Source of the DNA: Hortaea werneckii
Taxonomy: Eukaryota; Ascomycota; Dothideomycetes; Mycosphaerellales; Teratosphaeriaceae
Direction of reading: 5' to 3'
Assembly (NCBI GenBank): GCA_037044905.1
Contig: JBAOKB010000071.1
Location: 124,001-188,000, forward strand
DNA length: 64,000 nucleotides
Position 1 is the stretch's first letter; each line of letters begins with the position of its first letter. Under the pieces are notes generated by a model, which worked only from the letters and a program-made list of their open reading frames with translations, did not search any database and was not told the DNA's origin. Below are positions 57,070 to 64,000 of this stretch, in pieces. The position numbers were made by a program, and so were the translations under genes.

Positions 57070-58438
57070 TTAAGGATGCTCAAAGAAAGTGCCCGTCCGC
57101 TCCGTCAGCTCCCCCTTAATATCAACCGACATCTTCTCCGCCACACCCTCAACCTCAGCACCAGGCTGGGCGAGCAAATACGCCAGCTTCGTAAGCGCAG
57201 CTTCCGTCGTCATATCCTGACCGAAAGTGACGCCCGCCCGCTGCAGAGTCATAGCGGGCGCGTAGATCGAACTCACACTCCCGCTCAGACACTGACTCAC
57301 ATTCACAATCACGATACCGCGACTGACAGCATCGGCGAGGACGCGGGTGAAAGGGGAATCAGGGCCACCGGGAGTATTGCCAGACCCGAAGGTCTCAAGG
57401 ATCAAGCCTCGAAGACCTTCGGTGTGCAGGAAGAGATCGACCATCTGGGCCGTCATACCGGGAAAGACGCGCAGACAAGCCACAGGGGCAGTGTCAAGTT
57501 CAGACTGGACCTCCAACTTCTCCTCCTCCGCATTCCTCCTCTCCGCCGTCCTGCGCCTCAACACCAGATTCCAGCGGACATACGTGCGCGAACTGCCGAC
57601 GGTAGCGAGGGGCAGCATATTGGGAGAAGCAAACGCATCAAAATCATCCGTCGCCACCTTCGTCGCCCGATTCCCCCTCAACAACTTAAAGTTAAAATAA
57701 AGACACACCTCAGGAATAGCAAATGTCCCGCAATCACCAGTGACCCGAGCAGATTATCATGGGCGTCAGACTGCAACATCATCATGGGCGCCTGGGCGCC
57801 GGTCAAGATAACGGGCTTGGCGAGATTCTGCAGCATAAAGGACAGGGCGGAGGAGGTGTAGGCCAGGCTGTCGGTGCCGTGCAGCACGACGAAGCCGGCG
57901 AAGAGGGCGTAGTTCTGCTGGATGATGCGCGCGATCTGGTCCCAGCTGCGGGCGTCGACGGAGGAGGAGTCGAGCAGGTCGTCGAATTCCAGCACGCAGT
58001 ACCGCACGCGGCGGCCGTAGGAGCTGAGTGGCGTCCGCAGGGATTGGACCGCTTTGCGGTGGCCTTGCGGGGAGGTGATGATCTCGAGGGGTTCTGGGTA
58101 GGAGCCGTCGTTGAAGGAGGGCCGGGGGCCGAGACATTGTTTGAGGAATCCGCGGGCCTAGTTTGGTTGGAGAAGAAGGACGGGCGAAGATGTTAGTCTG
58201 GGTTTGGTGGCGATAATGGATAGTAAATTTTTCAAGATAGTTGCTTGCGCTTTCAAATTTCCTATTCTTTTTCTTTCTTACTCTCGTTTTTTTGGGTTGT
58301 TCTTGTGCTTAGGCAGTGTAAAAAATGCGGAAAATGTCATACAGGTACCAGGCCATCTGCAGATGGTTGCATACATATCGTCCCTCCCGTCACTACAATC
58401 AAAACCCTCGACTCGGGAACATCGTCGCCCAAAGTCAT
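57070..58438 (-). CDS. L-asparaginase (cytosolic type), with one apparent frameshift
   Basis: Hydrolyses L-asparagine to aspartate and ammonia. Two exons: 58438-58343 (32 codons, MTLGDDVPESRVLIVVTGGT) and 58157-57070, separated by a 185 nt intron (GTATGA...CTAG). The nucleophile Thr is in VVTGGTI and the second catalytic set in VVLHGTDSLAYT; ILTGAQAPM, the SDAHDNLLGSL helix and LILETFGSGNTP are also family hallmarks. No signal peptide, so the cytosolic type I enzyme is favoured. At about 57706 VIAGH continues as FAIPEVCLYFNFKLLRG in the -1 frame, as if T3 should be T4. Restoring it gives 394 aa. Confidence 0.92.
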
Positions 58439-58928
58439 TTTTGGCAACTTCGAACTCTTAATGTCCTTCAGGTCGACACCTTCTTATTTTTCTTCTTGTT
58501 CTGTCCCAAAATATCGATAAAAAGAAACCACCAATACAAAATACCGAAAAGGTAGGAGCACGGAGAGGGGGCGTTTTCTCTTCCTTAATATATCGGAACT
58601 TTTAGGAAAATATAACGCGAGTTTTACGTTATTTGAACGATGGATGAGGTGAACTTCACCTCCGCGCGAAATTTCGACGGCAGCTGCGTTATATGGTCCG
58701 TGCGGTCCAAGTTAGCGTGCATCCATTTAGGAAGTCCCAAGTGAGGGAGGCAGTGGCAATTACTGTGAAAGCATAATACGGTAATACAGCACATTTTGTC
58801 CTGGTTTGGTTGCTATGTATGTCCTGAGCAGATACTGGAAAACTTCTCGGATTTCAGTATCAAAATGGTTGGACCATGCTCAGAAAGTGATCACATTGAG
58901 TGTTGTTGATGGATAACAAGTAACACTA
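58439..58928. other. Intergenic, 490 bp
   Basis: AT-richer promoter of the asparaginase gene and 3' flank of Apc15. Nothing recognised. Confidence 0.4.
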
Positions 58929-60164
58929 TCAACTCAACCTACTCCCACCTCGTGTTCCCCTGCCTGCCCTACCTCTCCCACCATTCCCAGCTCTCTGCAT
59001 CACAGGACTGCTGCCGACAAAACTACTCTCCAAGATCGAGCTTGACAGGTGAAGGCTCCCCGGCGAGCGAGGTAAGAGATCCGCAGCACCAACCTGAGCT
59101 CTCATCCTCTCCTGCAAACCACCCATCCCTCCACCATTCCCACCGCCTCCGAAGCTAGGCAACCCACTCGCGCTCTGCATACTACTCCGCAACCCTTCGG
59201 CGACATCGTCCGCGGCAGCGCGTGCAGAAGCCGCATTACTCCGGACGGATCTCCTCGCAGCAGCAAAAGAATCATGTAACTCGCTCTCCGACTCAGACAA
59301 GTCCTCCAATTCCGTATCGGTATGCTCATATGCTCCCGCCTCAGGAACCGAATCATCCAAATCGCGCTCCTCTTCATGCACAATCCCCAACGCCTCCTCG
59401 TCGCGCGCCGCGCCTGTCAGCTCTGCCTCTTCCATCTCTAACGCGTACTGTCCCGACGTGCCTTCGCCTTCGACATCCAGATCCCGTGAAAAGGACGCAT
59501 CGTTCTCTTCCGTTGCTGTCGGGAGCATACCTCCCATCCCAGATATTCCTCCCTCTAACCCTCTCCCACCCATGCCTCCAGTCGTCTGAATCTGCGACGA
59601 CCCTTCCATCATCGACTCTTCATTGAAACTCATCCCCCCTTCTTCTTCCTCTTCCTCTTCCTCCTGCTCCTCCGCCTCAGGGATCTCAGCATCCAAATCC
59701 CTTTCCTCTTCCACTTCCTCCTCCTCCCCACCTCCCTCCTCAGCCTGATGAGCAGCAGCCCGCTCCCTCACCTCCGCCAACTGCTGCTGCGCCTGTAGAT
59801 CCGCCAACCCGCGTTCCTGGCGCGCCATCTCCTCCTGCTCGATACGCTCCGCTTCCTCCTCGTTCATAGCCTGCAGCGTCTTCGTGATGCCCGGCGGTCG
59901 GATCCAGCAGGAGCCGAAGTTGCGGATGCTGGATTTGCGGTGGGAGATGGCGGCTTCGTCGGCGGCGAGCAGGGCTAAGGGGGAGCGTGCGGCGTGGTGT
60001 TTGCGTTCGGCTTCATCGCGGTGGGAGCGTGCGGGTGGTGGTGCTGGCCGGTTGGGGTGGGTGGGATTGCTGGTTGGTGGAGGGGAATCGGGGCGGGGAC
60101 GGAAGGGGTTGCGGAGGGTGGTGGAGGGGTCTTGATGGGGTTGGAGGAGAGGGAGAGAGAGCAT
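58929..60164 (-). CDS. APC15: Anaphase-promoting complex subunit Apc15 (Mnd2-like)
   Basis: Small APC/C subunit that helps turn over the mitotic checkpoint complex; Mnd2 is the budding yeast member. The start is placed at ATG 60164 (MLSLPLLQPHQDP), giving 411 aa; the open frame upstream is Pro/His-rich and less likely. The Apc15 block lies near residues 50-115: LADEAAISHRKSSIRNFGSCWIRPPG, then KTLQAMNEEEAERIEQEEMARQERG. The rest is acidic and disordered, with ERDLDAEIPEAEE and a second copy ERDLDDSVPEAGAYEHTDTE. The C-terminus is Gly/Ser-rich ending in RGRAGRGTRGG. Length is more than double a minimal Apc15, from the low-complexity tail. Single exon and intact. The assignment rests on recalled family patterns, so a search should confirm it. 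Confidence 0.75.
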   Translation of the reverse strand: MLSLPLLQPHQDPSTTLRNPFRPRPDSPPPTSNPTHPNRPAPPPARSHRDEAERKHHAARSPLALLAADEAAISHRKSSIRNFGSCWIRPPGITKTLQAMNEEEAERIEQEEMARQERGLADLQAQQQLAEVRERAAAHQAEEGGGEEEEVEEERDLDAEIPEAEEQEEEEEEEEGGMSFNEESMMEGSSQIQTTGGMGGRGLEGGISGMGGMLPTATEENDASFSRDLDVEGEGTSGQYALEMEEAELTGAARDEEALGIVHEEERDLDDSVPEAGAYEHTDTELEDLSESESELHDSFAAARRSVRSNAASARAAADDVAEGLRSSMQSASGLPSFGGGGNGGGMGGLQERMRAQVGAADLLPRSPGSLHLSSSILESSFVGSSPVMQRAGNGGRGRAGRGTRGGSRLS

Positions 60165-61279
60165 GGTTGGGTGATGAAGGGGGGTGTGTGGAAAGAGGTC
60201 TGTTTGTTGGTAAAGATGAGGCAGTGGTGGAAGGAAGCAAGGAAGGAGGGAGAGCAACGAGTTCGCGCGTGGATGGGCGGGCACGATTGATGTCAGCTTA
60301 TGAGGACATGAGACCTGTCAGTCTGGGATACTTGACCACTTGTTTGTTGTAGGCACCCACTGCAATTTACAATTCTACCGTGTGGGCTACTAGAATGCGG
60401 CGCTCGGAAACAACACCACCTGGGCACACTGGCACTGAAGCTTGCCGTCCCCTCCACTGTCAACAGACCTCAGACAAGAGCTATCGGAGGCTCGGTGTTT
60501 GCATGAGTCGCGACAAGGCAGGATCAGTCGGTTTTCAGGCATCAACCGATTCAATTCCAGCTTCTTGCTTACGTGTACAGCAGGGTCCGTGCTAGCGCGA
60601 TTCAGCTGTACAAAAGCTTCCCCCTTCAGCCCTCCTTCCTCTGCCCTTCCCTCTTGTTCTCCATACTTACCTTGTTGCGAAGTGGCAGCTCACGAATTGC
60701 TTACTTCTAGCAGAACCTCCTGCATTGCACAGCGCGGAGAGGAGCTGCTACGAGTCTCCTTCGGGGGCCTCGGCGGCGTAATTTTTGATGGTCTTCACAA
60801 TACAATGTCGCAATGCGACTTCTTTCATCAGATTGTACTGGCTTCTTATCGAAGCTGGTGCCTGGAGAAGGATACTATTGCCTTGCACGACCATGTGCGG
60901 CTCAAGTGCATCACGCTTGGTTCACTCTTGCAGGTCGAGCCATCACAGTGAGGGACTCGAGGCGGGCAAGGAAGAGGGGTTAGATAGGTTAGCTACGCGT
61001 GGAGTGTGCATATTCACAAAGGGCAGCCCGAACATGGCTCTTGTGAATGCTGGCCTTGTGCGTCACGCCGGAAAGTGTTCAGGTGACACAGGTGACACAC
61101 CTGCCAGATCAAGGGCAATGACGGCGTAGCTGATCTTTTCTTTCAGATCAACGTACCCAAGTAGGTACCGGTGTATATAAACTTCCTGCACCCGCGCTTC
61201 TGATAGCTTCTGCCTCTACACACTTCTCTATCGCGCTTGGTGTCATACGCGTAACTACCTAGGTAGGCTTTTTCTCGCC
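60165..61279. other. Divergent promoter region, 1.1 kb
   Basis: No gene recognised. TATATAAA at 61174-61181 is a good TATA box about 100 bp upstream of the F-box-like gene, and TACCTAGGTA at 61256-61265 lies only 15 bp before its ATG. Confidence 0.5.
61174..61181 (+). promoter_or_regulatory. TATA box of the F-box-like gene
   Basis: TATATAAA, about 100 bp upstream of the ATG at 61280, in a context free of other features; spacing fits a fungal core promoter with a 5' UTR of roughly 60-70 nt. Confidence 0.5.
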
Positions 61280-62394
61280 ATGCCCACCTCCTCGACCAAC
61301 CCCTGCCAATTGCTCTCGCTCCCTATTGAGCTGCGCCTCGAGATCTACAACTACCTCGTTCACAGCAGCGACATCGTCACCATAGGCACCGCCGAGCTCC
61401 ATGGGCCCCACCACGAAATCATCCACAGACAGTATGCCAGCGGCAAAAGCCCTGCCAAGGGCATTCCCCCGGGACACGAACATTTGATTGTGAACGGATA
61501 CAACGCGAACCTCCTCCACCCGACGCGACCAGCGAAGATCCATCTCCCGCGCTTCAATCAGGACGAAGACGACTCCATCACCGCGACCACCCACCTCCGC
61601 CTCGTCTGCCGCCAGACCGCACGCGAACTCGCCCAGCACTTCCCTCCCAACCCGCGTCCAGCCCACCTCTTCCTCTCCTACCCTTACGGCCTCCACATCC
61701 TGCACTCGCGACATCCCTCCCTCCTCCAGCAAGCACGCACCATCCACCTCACAGGCGTCTACAGACCGACCGACTACTCCCCAGCAAGAGCAGCAACGTG
61801 TCCGAGTCCACCACACCAGCGCACCCTCGACGGCAACAGCAATAGCAAACCAATCCTCGAGCCCTCCGACATCACAACCGAATTGACCCACCTCCTCACC
61901 ACAATCTTCCCACCACCTACCCCAACACCTACCGACACCACCACCACCTCCCCTCATCACGGCCACCCGTCCCCACCCGCTCTCCCCAAACCCCACCTCC
62001 ACCTCCGCATCCACTACCCAGGCGCAGACTCCTACAGCACCATCTGGGGGACGAGGCGTCCCCGATCGTGCTCGCCTTACGCGGGATCCCATACGGCGAG
62101 ATTAAACTAGAGATTTGGCGCGGGAAGTGCGGGAACGGGGTGGATTTGAGGGTTGGTGGGGATGGAGGACGAGGGGAGGGGGATGAGGAGGTGGAGGAGG
62201 AGTTGGGGGAGTGGATGAGGAGGAGGGTTGTGCAGAGTAATTGGCGGAGGATGGAGGGGGAGGGGAGGGAGCAGGAGGGTGGTGGTGAAGGTGCTGGTGG
62301 TATATTGCCTGCGTGGGCGGAGTGGGTTGTTGATCCTCGATGGCCTGAGGGCGGAGAAGAAGAGGAGGGTGAGCAGGAGGGCGGGCGAGTCTAA
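61280..62394 (+). CDS. F-box/2EXR-like fungal protein, with one apparent frameshift
   Basis: Protein of the large fungal family with an N-terminal F-box-like (2EXR-type) motif, here CQLLSLPIELRLEIYNYLV at residues 9-27; function unknown, possibly a substrate adaptor. Other family features are the THLRLVCRQTARELAQHF helix near residue 110 and the AKIHLPRF strand. The middle is Pro/Thr-rich with long TPTPTDTTTTS stretches. At about 62050 the frame slips: YSTIW should continue as GDEASPIVLALRGIPYGEIK in the -1 frame, as if a G were missing from a run of five. Restoring it gives 371 aa. The C-terminal 90 residues are acidic Gly/Glu-rich with EWVVDPRWPEGGEEE. Single exon. Confidence 0.75.
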
Positions 62395-62877
62395 GAACGT
62401 TCTGGAGGTTGAAGTGATGAGGAGTGGGAGCGAATGCGATTTCGTGTGATGAAGAAAAGATGATAAATTCAGGTCCTGGGTGGGAATTGGACACACAGAG
62501 CCGTGATCACAGCATGCTACAGTAGGATGGGAGTGGAAAAGCTCTTCATTCTCTCTTGTCGAGTTCTAACATGACATGTATGCAATCCTCTATGCGATGC
62601 CACCGAACTTTTGACTGCCCAACCATGTGTCACTTTCCTGTCCGCGGGGAGCTGGGCTGTGGCTGCTAAAGGGGTAAGTAATTGCCTGATCACAGAAGCA
62701 GCCACCACCGCAGCCTGACTGCCATCACTTCTCGCATTCTCCGCTCATCTGATGTGTCGGACCCGTTGGTGAGCACCTCTCTATCGACCGGAAGATCGTG
62801 CGGAATTGTAAGACCGCCTGATAATGTTTCAGCAGCACCACACATCTCCGTCAACTCTTCTCCCTCCGACGTTTCCA
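62395..62877. other. Intergenic, convergent 3' flanks
   Basis: About 480 bp between two convergent genes; nothing recognised. Confidence 0.4.
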
Positions 62878-63882
62878 CTACTTCGACAGCTTACTTCCGC
62901 ATCGCTCGCACTGAATCTCGACGAAGCCATCTCCATATGTGGCATGCGGTTCGCGCTGCAGCGTATAAGGCGCTTTAGTCGTGTCCCTGCATTGCATGTT
63001 GGGGCAGCGCAGCGGAAGATTGACTATATCATCCATCAATTTCTCGGTAACGGCTTGGTAGTGATCCATTTGCGCCCGAAAGGTCTCCATGGCCTCTATG
63101 TGGTCTTGGCGCTCCCATCCAATCCTCCGCTGTAACCTTTCTACATCTGACCGGGCGTCATTGAGATGCATTTCCTGGAAAACCTTCGTTGTTAAAGAGT
63201 CAAGTTTCTCTTTTGCGAGCTCCTGGATGACTTGGCCCAGGAGACTGGCGGAGAACTCCTGCATGTCTGCAACCTTCGCCAAAGCAGCCATGAACTTCTT
63301 GTCCCTTTTGAGTTCCATGACATTCTCACGGCAAACAGTTTGAATAATGCGGTGGAAATCTGTCTCATGCTTTCCGATGAGCTTGCAGGCTTCTCTAACC
63401 ACATAGACGAAATCACGAAGCTCGAGCGGGGCTGCCGCCACCTTTTGTACTTCCTCAAGAGCACGATTTTTGAGTGTTGGTAAATGGTAATAGTCGCCGA
63501 TAGCATACATCCTTGTATGCAAGATCCAGTGCGCCATCACACCGGTAACAGTAACTTCGTCAGCCTCGCTGTCCGACTCCGAAGTACCGATGGCCTCAGT
63601 GATCACGCCATTTCCAAGGAACCGTGTAGTCGCGGTGTAGATGAACTCGAGCATCCTCTCCAACGTGTCCGCGTCGAATGTGTTGTGCTCGACCACACCG
63701 GTCTGAGACTCCTTCATACCGTTTTGGCACGCGGCCTTAAGGATCGGAGACGCAGCGCTTACAAGAACCTTGTGCACTTTGAACTCGCGTCCCTCGCACT
63801 TGATCGTCATGTCGGAGCCCTCGCCAGTGCGCCACAGCTCCGCGACTTCGCTGAGCAGGCTTTGGGTGTAGATGTCTGCCAT
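62878..63882 (-). CDS. BTB/POZ-domain protein with C-terminal zinc-ribbon-like cysteines
   Basis: A fungal BTB/POZ protein; such proteins dimerise or act as Cullin-3 adaptors, and this one has no named function. The start is placed at ATG 63882 (MADIYTQSLLSEVAEL), giving 334 aa, frame intact, single exon. The BTB fold spans about residues 15-160: GEGSDMTIKCEGREFKVHK, VLVSAASPILKAACQNGMKE, DTLERMLEFIYT, then an acidic insert (SESDSEADE) and YAIGDYYHLPTLKNRALEE. A BACK-like helical part follows to about 260. The C-terminus carries LRCPNMQC and QCERCGSKL, two cysteine pairs that could bind one zinc ion. The promoter runs off the window end. Confidence 0.88.
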   Translation of the reverse strand: MADIYTQSLLSEVAELWRTGEGSDMTIKCEGREFKVHKVLVSAASPILKAACQNGMKESQTGVVEHNTFDADTLERMLEFIYTATTRFLGNGVITEAIGTSESDSEADEVTVTGVMAHWILHTRMYAIGDYYHLPTLKNRALEEVQKVAAAPLELRDFVYVVREACKLIGKHETDFHRIIQTVCRENVMELKRDKKFMAALAKVADMQEFSASLLGQVIQELAKEKLDSLTTKVFQEMHLNDARSDVERLQRRIGWERQDHIEAMETFRAQMDHYQAVTEKLMDDIVNLPLRCPNMQCRDTTKAPYTLQREPHATYGDGFVEIQCERCGSKLSK

Positions 63883-64000
63883 TGTTGGATTTAGCGGTGG
63901 CGTTTGGCGCAGTGTAGGAATGGGTAGGATGTCAGCGGCGGACTTGCAAAGCAAGAGTCATTCTAGTTCAGCATCGATGTGCGAAAAGCAGAAGAGAGGA

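Overview
The window is nuclear DNA of a filamentous ascomycete (Pezizomycotina, most likely a Dothideomycete). Evidence: short 45-90 nt introns with GTRAGT donors and YAG acceptors, intron-poor genes on both strands, and families typical of the group (a CFEM/Pth11-like receptor, RTA1 and DUF2985 membrane proteins, HDA1 with an Arb2 tail, Rvb2, Apc15, a lamA/lamB lactam locus). The lineage is an inference from gene content. I found no rRNA, tRNA, CRISPR array or intact transposon.

Layout. 1-2.8 kb: C-terminal end of citrate synthase followed by the Yhm2 citrate carrier. 3.3-7.9 kb: an aldo-keto reductase and the class II histone deacetylase HDA1. 8.3-8.7 kb: an AT-rich gene-free island. 8.8-13.9 kb: a divergent lamA-lamB pair, a biotin-dependent carboxylase fused to PxpC/PxpB-like domains facing a PxpA-like LamB/YcsF protein. 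14-17 kb: a gene-poor stretch with two hairpins. 17-18.6 kb: a CFEM-Pth11 receptor. 20-31 kb: eIF2D/Tma64, the 75-78 kDa subunit of complex I, Rvb2 and a long coiled-coil protein. 31-36 kb: a ubiquitin-like/WLM metalloprotease, a short-chain dehydrogenase and an amino-acid/GABA permease. 37-45 kb: a secreted alpha/beta hydrolase, an unrecognised nuclear-type protein and an RTA1 protein. 45-54 kb: a DUF2985 membrane protein, an unrecognised Q/H-rich protein and a small conserved protein. 54-64 kb: a cation diffusion facilitator, an L-asparaginase, Apc15, an F-box-like protein and a BTB protein.

Functional links. Citrate synthase and Yhm2 make and export citrate. lamA-lamB, asparaginase and the amino-acid permease are all nitrogen-acquisition functions, and the lam promoter carries a good GATA-factor site. 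The rest looks like ordinary, unclustered genome.

The most striking whole-window signal is recurrent single-base frameshifts. At least fifteen genes, including two unrecognised ones, show conserved sequence continuing in another frame after a one-base slip, often at a run of 3-6 identical bases. Where I could assemble the exons, summed lengths become multiples of three only after the inferred indels are restored. Yhm2, lamB, complex I, Rvb2, WLM, DUF2985, Apc15 and BTB genes are undamaged. Consensus error in a long-read assembly is the simplest reading; real decay is the alternative. Frameshifted genes are annotated as CDS with the break stated.
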